A stretch of DNA of 23,503 nt from an uncultured Planctomycetaceae bacterium. Its GTDB lineage: Bacteria; Planctomycetota; Planctomycetia; Planctomycetales; Planctomycetaceae. Below the pieces are notes generated by a model that saw only the letters and a program-made list of their open reading frames with translations, was not told the DNA's origin and made no database searches. A program made the translations under genes and the position numbers. Location: assembly GCA_903921605.1 (NCBI GenBank), contig CAIXQV010001017.1, forward strand, positions 1 to 23,503. The letters run 5' to 3'. Below, in pieces: positions 8,931 through 17,271 of this stretch; the first letter of the stretch is position 1; every line of letters starts with the position of its first letter.

Positions 8931-10313
8931 ATGCTTCGAATTCACTCCGGTCAAACGTCCGCCTATTGCGATGGAAGTTCGCGCCGAAGTTTTGTGCAAC
9001 TGGGAGTTGCTGGTATGGCCAGCGTTGGCCTGTCTCAGATCCTGGCGGCAAAAGAGCAGTCACAGGCGGCAGGCAGATCCTCCAAAGACACCTCGGTCAT
9101 TCTGCTCTGGCTCGATGGCGGCCCGGGACATATGGACACTTACGATATGAAGCCGGAAGCTCCGGCGGAATATCGTGGCATCTGGAAACCAATCCCGACC
9201 AATGTTCCGGGAATGGAGGTTACTGAACTCTTTCCACTGCAGGCGAAAATCGCAGACAAGTTCTCCGTTGTCCGTTCGCTCCATCATGACAGCGGAGATC
9301 ATTTTACGGGTGGCCACTGGATGCTGACTGGTCGTGGCGATGGCGTCAGCGGCGCGAATACCAAAGGCAAGTACCCGTTCATTGGATCCGTAGCGACCAA
9401 GGTCACTGGTGCTCGTCGGCCAGGCATGCCTTCTCATGTCGCTGTGCCTTATGGAATGAGCATCGGACTTCGCCCTGGATATTTTGGTGGCAACTATCTC
9501 GGAATCCATCACAATCCCTTCGAGACTGAAGGGGATCCGAATGCCGACAACTTTCAAGTCAGGAATGTGGGGCTGAGCCAGGATCTGTCTCTCGATCGGC
9601 TCAACGATCGCCGCGCCCTGCTGACTTCAGTCGACAGCCTGCGTCGCGAAGCCGACGCCTCCGGCATGTTTGAATCCATGGACCGCTTTGATCGCACCGC
9701 GTTCGATATGGTGACAGGAGCAAAGACGCGAGAAGCATTCGACCTGACAAAAGAAGACCCGAAGACCCGAGAACTTTATGGTCGCCATTCGTGGGGCCAA
9801 AGTACTCTGCTGGCGCGACGTCTTGTGGAGGCCGGTACAACGTTTGTCTCCTGTCACTTCGGCGGTTGGGATCACCATTGGGATCTGAAGTCCGGGATGG
9901 AGAATTATCTGCCCAAAATCGATCAGCTTGTGTATGGCCTGCTGACGGATCTGTCTGATCGAGGACTTCTCGAAAAGACTCTGGTTGTACTCTGTGGTGA
10001 ATTCAGCCGCACTCCTCGAATGAACGATGGCGGCAACGGTGGTCCTCCTCTCAGCAAAGGAACACCGGGACGTGACCATTGGGGAAATGCCATGTCCTGC
10101 TTTCTGGCCGGTGGAGGAGTGCAGGGCGGTCGCCTGATTGGTTCAACCGACCACCTTGGCGAATCTCCAAAGGAACATCCTCTGCGACCAGGCGACATCC
10201 ACCACACGATTTACCAGGTGCTTGGAGTTGATCCGTCACAACATTTTCTTGATCACTCCGGCCGACCGGTTGCCGCGGTTGATCATGGCGGTGTGATCAA
10301 CGAACTCTTTTAG
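8931..10313 (+). CDS. DUF1501 protein, Tat-exported
   Basis: A 460-aa DUF1501 protein, a family abundant in planctomycetes and related at fold level to alkaline-phosphatase/sulfatase enzymes. The N-terminus has a twin-arginine signal: SRRSFVQLG at 17-25, then GVAGMASVGLSQILAA. The domain opens with the hallmark LLWLDGGPGHMDTYDMKP (58-75), which holds a metal-binding-type Asp. It continues with SLHHDSGDHFTGGHWMLTG and CHFGGWDHHWD, and closes with CGEFSRTPRMN and GRDHWGNAMS; these His/Asp clusters fit a metal site. DUF1501 genes often sit directly after a DUF1549/DUF1553 (cytochrome c-like) gene, but here the gene stands alone. The substrate is unknown. A palindrome and a long inverted repeat follow the stop. 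Confidence 0.93.
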   Translation: MLRIHSGQTSAYCDGSSRRSFVQLGVAGMASVGLSQILAAKEQSQAAGRSSKDTSVILLWLDGGPGHMDTYDMKPEAPAEYRGIWKPIPTNVPGMEVTELFPLQAKIADKFSVVRSLHHDSGDHFTGGHWMLTGRGDGVSGANTKGKYPFIGSVATKVTGARRPGMPSHVAVPYGMSIGLRPGYFGGNYLGIHHNPFETEGDPNADNFQVRNVGLSQDLSLDRLNDRRALLTSVDSLRREADASGMFESMDRFDRTAFDMVTGAKTREAFDLTKEDPKTRELYGRHSWGQSTLLARRLVEAGTTFVSCHFGGWDHHWDLKSGMENYLPKIDQLVYGLLTDLSDRGLLEKTLVVLCGEFSRTPRMNDGGNGGPPLSKGTPGRDHWGNAMSCFLAGGGVQGGRLIGSTDHLGESPKEHPLRPGDIHHTIYQVLGVDPSQHFLDHSGRPVAAVDHGGVINELF

Positions 10314-10320
10314 TCCTCTG

Positions 10321-10334
10321 TCAGCAATTGCTGA
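10321..10334. repeat. 14-bp perfect palindrome
   Basis: TCAGCAATTGCTGA reads the same on both strands. It starts 8 nt after the DUF1501 stop and just ahead of the larger inverted repeat. It could be a short transcript-end stem or a protein-binding site. Confidence 0.6.
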
Positions 10335-10339
10335 TGACT

Positions 10340-10423
10340 GTAGGCCGGACCGAGCGGAGCGAGTTCCGGCTTGTTCAATAGGAGCTGAATTGCCGGAACT
10401 CGCTGGCGCTCGGTCCGGCCTAC
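10340..10423. repeat. BIME/REP-like inverted repeat between convergent genes
   Basis: Two arms of about 31-32 nt (10340-10370 and 10392-10423) are near-perfect reverse complements, differing only in the short GGA/CCA stretch in the middle. A 21-nt spacer (10371-10391) separates them. Each arm is also a small stem by itself: GCCGGA...TCCGGC at 10344-10370 and again at 10392-10419, with a roughly 15-nt loop. Two REP-like units in opposite orientation is the layout of a bacterial BIME. It fills the gap between the convergent DUF1501 and HAD genes and could serve as a bidirectional terminator. It is single-copy in this window, so family status is inferred. Confidence 0.75.
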
Positions 10424-10431
10424 GTAATAAG

Positions 10432-11256
10432 TCAGCCCACTTCCACGCACGCCCCTGAAGGCAACCACTGCTCCAGCTGTGTGCGAATTTCATTCGTCGG
10501 CTCAAGCAAGTCGGCAATTGAATCCACTATCAAATCGGGCCGAAACGCAAAGTTTGGCAGATCAGTTCGCGACGTCGTCCCCGAGAGCACCAGAACCGTG
10601 CGATAGCCCATCTGAACTCCGCCGAGGATATCTGTATCCATCGTGTCGCCAATCATGACAGTGTTCGCCGCATCAAGTCCAAGCTCCTTCCGAGCGGCAC
10701 GCATCATCACTGGACTTGGCTTTCCGACACTGAAGGCTTTCACTCCTGTGGCTTTCTCCAGCAGAGCAACGACCGCTCCGCAACCAGGTCGAGTTCCCGT
10801 CGAAGTTGGACAGTTTGGATCCAGATTCGTCGCTATCAATTTCGCGCCTTCCATGATCAACTGCACGGCTCGCTCAACCATTTCAAACGACAGCGTTCTT
10901 CCTTCTCCAACGACAACATAGTCTGCATGACTATCTACGATTGAATAGCCGTTGCTGTGTAGCGCATTCATCAGGCCGCTTTCACCGATAACGAACGCAG
11001 TGCCGTTCGGAAGCTGACGCGCAAGAAATCGAGCGGTTGCCATGGCACAAGTGAAGACATGCTTCTCCTCGATGGGGATGCCCATGCGATTGAGCTTTGT
11101 CGCCACATCGCGCCGACTGCGCTGACTGTTGTTGGTCAAAAAGAGAAACGGAACATTCTCATCCAGCAGCTTCACAATGAACTGTTGTGCTCCTGGAATA
11201 AGTTCAGTGCCTCGATAGATTACCCCATCCATGTCAATCAGAAACCCGGAACTCAT
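10432..11256 (-). CDS. HAD-superfamily (HAD-IIA, NagD-like) phosphatase
   Basis: A 274-aa cytoplasmic HAD-IIA hydrolase of the NagD / 4-nitrophenylphosphatase / phosphoglycolate phosphatase type. Motif I is DMDGVIY (8-14), with Asp8 the expected phospho-acceptor and Asp10 the acid/base. Motif II is LTNNS (40-44). Motif III is Lys179 in GKPSP, and motif IV is GDTMDTD (203-209). The large C2B cap lies between TNNS and the lysine, with the typical ATNLDPNCP block (142-150). Length fits the family (250-280 aa). The frame is open upstream to 11361 but that extension has no family similarity; the ATG at 11256 starts immediately before the catalytic motif. PabB lies 311 nt upstream on the same strand, so this gene probably has its own promoter. 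The physiological substrate is unknown. Confidence 0.88.
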   Translation of the reverse strand: MSSGFLIDMDGVIYRGTELIPGAQQFIVKLLDENVPFLFLTNNSQRSRRDVATKLNRMGIPIEEKHVFTCAMATARFLARQLPNGTAFVIGESGLMNALHSNGYSIVDSHADYVVVGEGRTLSFEMVERAVQLIMEGAKLIATNLDPNCPTSTGTRPGCGAVVALLEKATGVKAFSVGKPSPVMMRAARKELGLDAANTVMIGDTMDTDILGGVQMGYRTVLVLSGTTSRTDLPNFAFRPDLIVDSIADLLEPTNEIRTQLEQWLPSGACVEVG

Positions 11257-11567
11257 CTGGTATCTTTCTCTGCCAAACCAATTGCAAAACGGTTCTCTGC
11301 AACGTTCCATTGCCGCAGAGTTCACATTGCTCCGGGATTGGCAAGTCACGTGCCACTTCACGTTCGATTGCGAAGCGATGCAATAAACACGGCACTTTGC
11401 CGCATACCACCTCTCGCGTTTTCAGGATTCGATCACCACCAGGTACGGTGAACGGACACAATCAAACGTTCTGAAAAATTGCGTGCATGCTCAAATCAAG
11501 CGCAGGCGTTTTGATAATTGCAGTAGGCTCAAAGTCAGACCTCACAGAGGCATCTTGTGCAAGCTCT
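11257..11567. other. Intergenic region, ~310 bases
   Basis: Between pabB and the HAD gene, both on the minus strand. It contains open frames in both directions but none with a ribosome binding site or recognisable product. A tiny CCTC/GAGG stem (11541-11550) is too weak and lacks a T-run to be called a terminator. No promoter could be assigned with confidence. Confidence 0.4.
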
Positions 11568-13007
11568 CTAAACCGACGCACGTAATGATCTGATCATGCC
11601 TGAGGCTTTGTGCAGCGTCTCGCGATACTCTTCCAGAGGATCGGAATCAGCAACAATGCCTCCGCCAACCGGAAACTGGACCCATCCGTTCTGAAGGGTA
11701 AACGTGCGAATCAAGATGCTGCTGTCAAAATCACCACCAGCCCCCAAAGCAAACAAGCTTCCGCAGTAGGCTCCGCGGACTGTTGGCTCAAGTTCAGCAA
11801 TAATCTGCATCGCGCGAATCTTTGGCGCGCCCGTGATGGAACCACCAGGGAAGCATCCAGTCATCAGGTCCCAGACATCGCACTCGTCACGCAACTGACC
11901 GACAACGGTGGAGACAAGATGCAGCACCGTTTCGAATCGCTCAATCTCACATAAGCCGGTGACTCGAACAGATCCCGGCTTGCAGCTCCTTGAAATGTCA
12001 TTCCGCAGGAGGTCGACGATCATTACGTTTTCAGATCGATCCTTTTCACTGGTCGCCAGCTCAGTCCCGGCATAAAGATCTGCAATGGGAGATCGAGGTC
12101 GACGACGCGTGCCTTTGATCGGTCGCGTCTCTACCAGTCCGCTCCTGTCGACCTTCAAAAATCGTTCCGGCGATGCACTGACAATTGCAAACTTCTCCGC
12201 CTGAAGCAGCCCACAAAATGGAGCTGGATTGTTGGTTCTGATTGCCGCGTACAACTGCATCGCCGTTCCATGCCACGGAGCCATCAGTCGCTGCGAAAGA
12301 TTGGCCTGAAAGATGTCCCCAGCGCGAATGTATTCGATGACTCGACTGACCGCCTGAACATATTCGTCACGAGCGAATTCCGAATAGATCTCGGACGATG
12401 GCTCGATACGATTCAATCGACTGAAGTGTGACTCCGTGACAACACTCGCACGACAAAAATCAGCCTCCGTCTCTCTTTCACAATCAAGAGATTGAAGCCG
12501 TCCCAGCAGCCATTCCCCTCGTTCCGTAACAGTAATCTTCCGCAACGATGCAGGCATATCGATCACATAGGCTTTGACTGTGCCGCCAATGTGATCCCAG
12601 ACAATCGCCCAGTCATAAAGCCCTGCCAGCAAAGCCGGTGTTTCGAAATCGTCAATGATCGGAGTCGGAAGTTTTTCAAACGCTCGCCCCAACTCATACC
12701 CCATCAGGCCGGCAATTCCTCCAAAGAATGGAGGGAGATCGGCGATCTCACCACTGTCCGGCTTACCCAGCAGTCGTTGCCATTCACGGAGCTTTGCGAA
12801 TGGAGATGATCCTTGTTCAGCAGCCTTTATCTCAACGCGATCTACGGGGTCAGCAGCCAGAAAAGTATACCGAGCATCCCGCTCACGATGCCGCGCGGCA
12901 CTATCCAGTAACAGCAGATACGGAGCGTCTTCAAATGCGGCGACAGCCTGCAATACTGCCAGCCGGGGGTCGAGCTCGATAGTTCGAATGAACAGTGACA
13001 CATTCAC
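11568..13007 (-). CDS. pabB: Aminodeoxychorismate synthase component I
   Basis: A 479-aa chorismate-binding enzyme. PabB turns chorismate plus ammonia (from the PabA glutaminase) into 4-amino-4-deoxychorismate, toward p-aminobenzoate and folate. The N-terminal half (about 1-200) is the TrpE/PabB N-domain, with FFGGIAGLMGYELGRAFE at 94-111. The catalytic domain has IRAGDIFQANLSQR (227-240), PIKGTRR (296-302), VTGLCEIERFETVLHL (349-364) and CFPGGSITGAPKIRAM (385-400). Lys298 in PIKGT is the residue that marks PabB; anthranilate synthase TrpE has PIAGT, which decides the name. The start is a GTG at 13007; the frame has no ATG between the upstream stop and the conserved region. No pabA or pabC is visible nearby. 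It follows the isomerase-like gene by 43 nt and is probably co-transcribed with it. Confidence 0.93.
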   Translation of the reverse strand: MNVSLFIRTIELDPRLAVLQAVAAFEDAPYLLLLDSAARHRERDARYTFLAADPVDRVEIKAAEQGSSPFAKLREWQRLLGKPDSGEIADLPPFFGGIAGLMGYELGRAFEKLPTPIIDDFETPALLAGLYDWAIVWDHIGGTVKAYVIDMPASLRKITVTERGEWLLGRLQSLDCERETEADFCRASVVTESHFSRLNRIEPSSEIYSEFARDEYVQAVSRVIEYIRAGDIFQANLSQRLMAPWHGTAMQLYAAIRTNNPAPFCGLLQAEKFAIVSASPERFLKVDRSGLVETRPIKGTRRRPRSPIADLYAGTELATSEKDRSENVMIVDLLRNDISRSCKPGSVRVTGLCEIERFETVLHLVSTVVGQLRDECDVWDLMTGCFPGGSITGAPKIRAMQIIAELEPTVRGAYCGSLFALGAGGDFDSSILIRTFTLQNGWVQFPVGGGIVADSDPLEEYRETLHKASGMIRSLRASV

Positions 13008-13050
13008 ACTTTGAATGAGAAAACTATTGGCACAGGAGAGTCAGTCTGCT

Positions 13051-13866
13051 TCACCGAAAACACTTTTGAAATGTAACCATCGTCTGCCGTGCAGTCGTCA
13101 GAGAATCGGGAATCGGAAACGCTTCCACCGACGCATAGCCGTCATACTGTATATCGCGCAAAGCCGTCATGAGAGGAGCATAGTCCATGTGGCCGCGACC
13201 GGCCGCCTGCCGATTTGAATCAACGAAGTGCACGTGTCCAACGAAGGCTCCACCATCTCTGAGCCCGCCAGCGATCGAGGTTTCTTCGATATTCATATGG
13301 AACAAATCCGCCAGCAGACGAACGTTTCGACTGGCCAGTGGCTTCAGAAGCTCAACACCGGCGGCTATCGTCGTCGCCATGTTGGTTTCGTATCGATTTA
13401 ATGGTTCATAGTGCAGAACCGTCCCGCATCGCTCAGCATGATCACCAAGCGTTTGCAACGCATCACCCAGATAACCAATCGCGGTATCTCGATCGACCAC
13501 ATCATCCCACTTGCCCTGCATAGAACCAATAATCGCAGGAGCCCCATGTTCTGCACCAGCAGAAATAATGTCGCGAATAAATTCGACCGCGTCATGCCGA
13601 CGTCCTGCATCCGCATCACATAATGACAACTTGTGAACCACCATACCCGCACCGGTTCCGACCGCCGCTAGTTTCAAGCCATGCTTGTTTAGCAGTTGTG
13701 CTAAAGGCAGCGAGCGAATGACAGCTCCCGACGGCGCAAACAACTCTATGGCATCAAAGCCAATCTCCGCGGCCGCTCGACAAGCGCCGGGGAGATCATC
13801 ATGAAAAACAAACGGGCCTTTGCGAGCCTGCTCGACAAGACTGACTGTGACTGCGGACTTAATCAT
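13051..13866 (-). CDS. Sugar-phosphate isomerase/epimerase-like TIM-barrel protein (cytoplasmic)
   Basis: A 271-aa protein of the AP-endonuclease-2/xylose-isomerase-like TIM-barrel family, which includes tagatose 3-epimerases and hydroxypyruvate isomerase. No signal peptide is present. The expected metal and acid/base set is complete: Glu154 (HYEPLNRYE), Asp187 and His190 (LADLFHMNIEE), His213 (GHVHFVDSNR) and Glu248 (YASVEAFP). It is therefore probably an active metal-dependent isomerase or epimerase; the substrate is not deducible. It lies 77 nt after the BatA/VWA gene and 43 nt before pabB on the same strand. This could be read-through rather than shared function. The ribosome binding site is unclear. 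Confidence 0.85.
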   Translation of the reverse strand: MIKSAVTVSLVEQARKGPFVFHDDLPGACRAAAEIGFDAIELFAPSGAVIRSLPLAQLLNKHGLKLAAVGTGAGMVVHKLSLCDADAGRRHDAVEFIRDIISAGAEHGAPAIIGSMQGKWDDVVDRDTAIGYLGDALQTLGDHAERCGTVLHYEPLNRYETNMATTIAAGVELLKPLASRNVRLLADLFHMNIEETSIAGGLRDGGAFVGHVHFVDSNRQAAGRGHMDYAPLMTALRDIQYDGYASVEAFPIPDSLTTARQTMVTFQKCFR

Positions 13867-13880
13867 GAAACACGAGCCAA

Positions 13881-13903
13881 TTTGAAATCTGAAATTTGAA
13901 ATC
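13881..13903. repeat. Short AT-rich tandem repeat
   Basis: Two copies of TTTGAAATC (13881-13889, 13895-13903) lie in the gap just upstream of the isomerase-like start. The units are nearly self-complementary. No function is claimed; it may simply be low-complexity DNA. Confidence 0.4.
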
Positions 13904-13943
13904 TTCCGTGGGTGATCCCGGATTCCGAAAACAGAGGGAAATC

Positions 13944-16289
13944 TCAGCTACGTACCGGCACGTCAGGATGATAACTCAAACGCAACGCCAGCAGTTGCTC
14001 AAAGATCAGGACGGCAATCAGCAAACCAATCAGCACCCATCTGATCTCGCGGCCTGCTTCTGACCCTCCAAGAGCCTGGGCAGCATCTGCATCCAGAACT
14101 CGTACATGCCCCAGATCGGCCTGCTGCATCAGTTGTTCTGCGTCGGCCACAGCCAAAGCGCTCTCTGAGGAAGAAACATTCAGAGCAATCGCCAGATCTG
14201 TTCCGGTCCCCTCGGAGTCGAATCGCCGGACTTTATAGATCCCCGGGCGGTCGGCCTGAGCAATCGTCACACCGAATTTATCTTCCTGGGCAGTCTTTGG
14301 AGAAGTCTTCGACGCCGGCTCTTCAGTCTTGCTTTTGTCGGCATTGACTGCGGGAGCAACAGGCTTTTCAGCCGGGAGAATCGATGCCTGCAGACGCACA
14401 AACGTTTCAGCTATGGGTTCGTCGTCACCAGCAGCCTCGGGAAGGAATACTTCCACGTTCTCATTGAACCGCCCGACTGGCCATTCCAGACTCACCGGTT
14501 CCGTTAATTCTCGCAACTCGACACTGTCAGTTTGCTTTTGCAAATACTGATGCATCAAAAGGTGCATGACCACATACCCCGGTGCAGCAGGCGAAACGGG
14601 CCAGTTCGACCAACGACGACCAGCCCCCGTCAGAAAGGTAAGAATTCTGCCTTTACCGAGACTGTGCTCAAACCCAACCGGCTGCCGATTCTTTAAACGA
14701 ATCAGTGTCCGCACACCATCGTTTCGTTCTGCATCATCAGGTTTGAAGTCATCCGTAACCTGCAACCATCGAGCAACCTGCACGGTGTCCGGGAAAGGAC
14801 TATCCGGAGTGTTGTAGACGACAAAAATTGGATGTTGTTCGAAGACGGGATTCACGAAAGCCTTCTGATCGGAGGCCGTTCCAGTTGCGTCCTCCGCAAC
14901 GGCTTCGTGCAAGGTCCCCAACGGAACCGGAAACAAATTCAATGTGGATTCTCGCAGCGTCTCCGAATACCAGCGAGTATTCGCCTGATCTCCGGGAAAC
15001 CATGCGATGCCTCCACCGGCTCGCACATACTCAGCAAGCAACACTGAGGCATCAGCCGGAAGGTCGCGAATGTTTAGCAGGTAGATGCAGTCGTAACCGT
15101 TCAGATTTGAAGATGTCAGCGACTGCGAGGTTCGCACTTCTGTCGTTAGTCCAGTCAAAGCCGGATCAGCACTTAAGGCAGCAGCCACGAAGGATGCATC
15201 TTCCTGCTGACCTTCGTCGTCGACAATCAAAACAGTCCGTCTCTCGGTCACTTCAACAGCAAGAAACCGACGATTGTCTTCTCTCAGAGCATCCTCATCG
15301 AGTCGAACGTCGACCTGATGTCGGCCTTCGGAGTCGAATGTCAGATCATGAGAAATCTGTAATTCAGCCGCTGGCTCGAGGTCCGGGACAAGCACTTTGC
15401 CTGGCAGAGAATTGCCATCGACAAAGACCGAGCCTCGCAGTCCGCTGACTTTAGTCGCACCATGATTTCGAATCGTCAACGTCATTCGCCAGGGAACACC
15501 CTGTGCAACGGCCAAAGTCTCGGCCGACAATTGCTGCAGGCCAATATTCGGCCGAGCATCTTTCACCACCTTGACCAGATCAACGGAAGCCTTAATCGTC
15601 TTCAACGATTCCAGCGCCGCAGCAACTTCAGGACGATTATTCCAGTCTGATGCGCGAAGGTCGGTTAAGATATGAACCTGAGGTGATGCACTGCCGTCGG
15701 CCGCCAGAATATCTTTCGCCGCGTTAATCGCATCGACAGGCGACGCTGCTCGCCACGAGCAAGTCAGATTCCGCAGTCTCGGCAACAACTCCTGAACCAG
15801 AGCGCCATCCAGGGTCCGATCCGAAACGATCGGACGGCGAGGATCGGTGATCGACAGGATCGTGACTCGGGACGCTCCCGGCTGACGACTTCCTTCGGCC
15901 AACATATTTTCCAGAGTCGTCAGGGCTTCACGAAAAACAGTCGCATCACCTTCACGATCGCGCATCGAGAGCGAATCATCCAGCAACACCACATGGTGCA
16001 TACTGGCCCCGCGCAACATTAACAATCGGCTGGGATCCAGCACCAGTCTAGCAATCAACAGTACGATCAACAGCACCGCCAAAATTCGCAGCATCAGAAG
16101 CAGCAACTGCTCCAGAATAATTCGCCGACGGTTCAGTTCCTCGCTTTCCAGGAGAAACTCCATCGCCGCAAAGCGAACTCGTTTATACCTGAGCCGACTG
16201 AGGATATGAATCAGAATCGGCACCGAAACCAGCGCAGCCCCAGGCAGCACGAAAGCTGGATTGAGGAAGAACTGGATGAGCCAGGACAT
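13944..16289 (-). CDS. BatA/VWA-domain membrane protein with CARDB-like and GATase-like regions
   Basis: A 781-aa membrane protein. The BatA (aerotolerance regulator N-terminal) region is residues 1-86, with membrane helices at about 12-30 and 60-82 around the RLRYKRVRFAAMEFL loop. A von Willebrand A domain (about 97-240) carries the MIDAS motif D104-x-S106-x-S108. A CARDB-like beta-sandwich follows (about 248-345). Then comes a glutamine-amidotransferase-like fold (about 350-560; TVLIVDDEG at 352-360, AGGGIAWFPG at 424-433), in which I see no catalytic Cys-nucleophile elbow. A lysine/proline-rich spacer (about 640-670) leads to a final membrane helix at about 749-769. It is the third gene of a MoxR-DUF58-BatA set, 88 nt after DUF58. 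Such sets are linked to envelope stress and to MoxR chaperone work; the exact role is unknown. Confidence 0.87.
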   Translation of the reverse strand: MSWLIQFFLNPAFVLPGAALVSVPILIHILSRLRYKRVRFAAMEFLLESEELNRRRIILEQLLLLMLRILAVLLIVLLIARLVLDPSRLLMLRGASMHHVVLLDDSLSMRDREGDATVFREALTTLENMLAEGSRQPGASRVTILSITDPRRPIVSDRTLDGALVQELLPRLRNLTCSWRAASPVDAINAAKDILAADGSASPQVHILTDLRASDWNNRPEVAAALESLKTIKASVDLVKVVKDARPNIGLQQLSAETLAVAQGVPWRMTLTIRNHGATKVSGLRGSVFVDGNSLPGKVLVPDLEPAAELQISHDLTFDSEGRHQVDVRLDEDALREDNRRFLAVEVTERRTVLIVDDEGQQEDASFVAAALSADPALTGLTTEVRTSQSLTSSNLNGYDCIYLLNIRDLPADASVLLAEYVRAGGGIAWFPGDQANTRWYSETLRESTLNLFPVPLGTLHEAVAEDATGTASDQKAFVNPVFEQHPIFVVYNTPDSPFPDTVQVARWLQVTDDFKPDDAERNDGVRTLIRLKNRQPVGFEHSLGKGRILTFLTGAGRRWSNWPVSPAAPGYVVMHLLMHQYLQKQTDSVELRELTEPVSLEWPVGRFNENVEVFLPEAAGDDEPIAETFVRLQASILPAEKPVAPAVNADKSKTEEPASKTSPKTAQEDKFGVTIAQADRPGIYKVRRFDSEGTGTDLAIALNVSSSESALAVADAEQLMQQADLGHVRVLDADAAQALGGSEAGREIRWVLIGLLIAVLIFEQLLALRLSYHPDVPVRS

Positions 16290-16377
16290 GAGACACTGAG
16301 GTTTCGGATTAAGGTTTAACGTGCGAGATTTGAGGTTCGAACTCTAACATTATCTGTTTGTGACCGCAGTTCACTTA

Positions 16378-17271
16378 TCACTTCTTTCGTCTCTGCATCA
16401 AAACATGAGCCAGCGAAGCATCCAGATTATCCGAGGTACGAATTAGCTTGTAATCGATCGCACTCCCGGCACAGCGACGCCGAATGGCGTCCAAAAACTT
16501 TTCAAGAGCCTGCATATAACCGACACGCAATGCGGCCGGGTCGCAGGTCAGCTTGCCGCCGTCCTCGAGCCCCTCGAATCGCAACGTGCCGGAGTAACGA
16601 AATTCCAGTTCTTCGTCATCCATAATGTGCATCGCGATGACTTCATGCCCTCGCTGACGCAGCATCGAGAGCCCCTTGAAGAGCTCTTCTCGTGGGCAGA
16701 ACAGATCGGACATCAGGATCACGATGCTGCGACGAGTCAGCGATTCGTTCACTCGGCGAAGCACGCCAAGAATATCGGTCTTGCCGCCAGCCGTCTGAGT
16801 TTCCAGGCCGGAGAGAATTGCCTGCAAATGATTGTTGCGACTGCTCGCCGGGATCTGACTGCGGATCACCGAATCGAATACGCTGACACCTACGGAATCG
16901 TGCTGCTTCAATGCCAGCATTCCAAACGCCGCAGCCATCGTCTGGGCATAATCAAACTTAGACATCGCTCCCGATTTGAACTGCATCGATTCGCTGCCGT
17001 CGACAACCAGCATGATGCGAACGTTCGTGTCTTCTTCGAACTGCTTCAGATAGTAACGATCGGATCGCGACCAAAGCTTCCAGTCAATACGGCGCAGGTC
17101 ATCCCCGGCCACGTATTCACGGTGCTGCAGAAATTCAAGCGACTGACCAAAGTACGGACTACGATGTAACCCCGAGACGAAGCCTTCGACGACTCGCCGT
17201 GCCCGCAGCTCAAGACGCGAGATTCTCGCAATCTCCTCAGGCCGCAAAAATCTTTCCAAGTCCTGGGTCAC
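16378..17271 (-). CDS. DUF58 / VWA-type protein
   Basis: A 297-aa soluble DUF58 protein. The conserved block [20 protein letters not shown] (56-75) plus KQFEED (76-81) is the family signature. A VWA-like core follows, with MIDAS-type Asp91-x-Ser93-x-Ser95 (VVDGSESM), and a second conserved stretch ILMSDLF at about 194-200. There are no N-terminal membrane helices, so this is the short form of the family. DUF58 proteins work with MoxR ATPases. The start is a GTG at 17271, inside the end of the moxR-like gene (35-nt overlap), so translation is probably coupled; no strong ribosome binding site is visible. A downstream TTG is possible, but the N-terminal helix argues for the GTG. Confidence 0.88.
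   Translation of the reverse strand: MTQDLERFLRPEEIARISRLELRARRVVEGFVSGLHRSPYFGQSLEFLQHREYVAGDDLRRIDWKLWSRSDRYYLKQFEEDTNVRIMLVVDGSESMQFKSGAMSKFDYAQTMAAAFGMLALKQHDSVGVSVFDSVIRSQIPASSRNNHLQAILSGLETQTAGGKTDILGVLRRVNESLTRRSIVILMSDLFCPREELFKGLSMLRQRGHEVIAMHIMDDEELEFRYSGTLRFEGLEDGGKLTCDPAALRVGYMQALEKFLDAIRRRCAGSAIDYKLIRTSDNLDASLAHVLMQRRKK

Noticed and set aside
11257..11361. 35-residue N-terminal extension of the HAD phosphatase
   Set aside because: The family starts just before DxDG, and the extension has no conserved character; the ATG at 11256 is preferred.
11541..11550. CCTC/GAGG mini-hairpin after pabB
   Set aside because: Four base pairs and no T-run are too little to call a terminator.
14828..15448. 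206-codon plus-strand frame opposite the BatA/VWA gene
   Set aside because: Antisense shadow, basic and low in hydrophobic residues, with no family resemblance.
16332..16344. GAGGTTCGAACTC, resembling the T-arm of a tRNA
   Set aside because: Only three base pairs close the loop, and no acceptor stem, anticodon arm or D-arm can be built around it.
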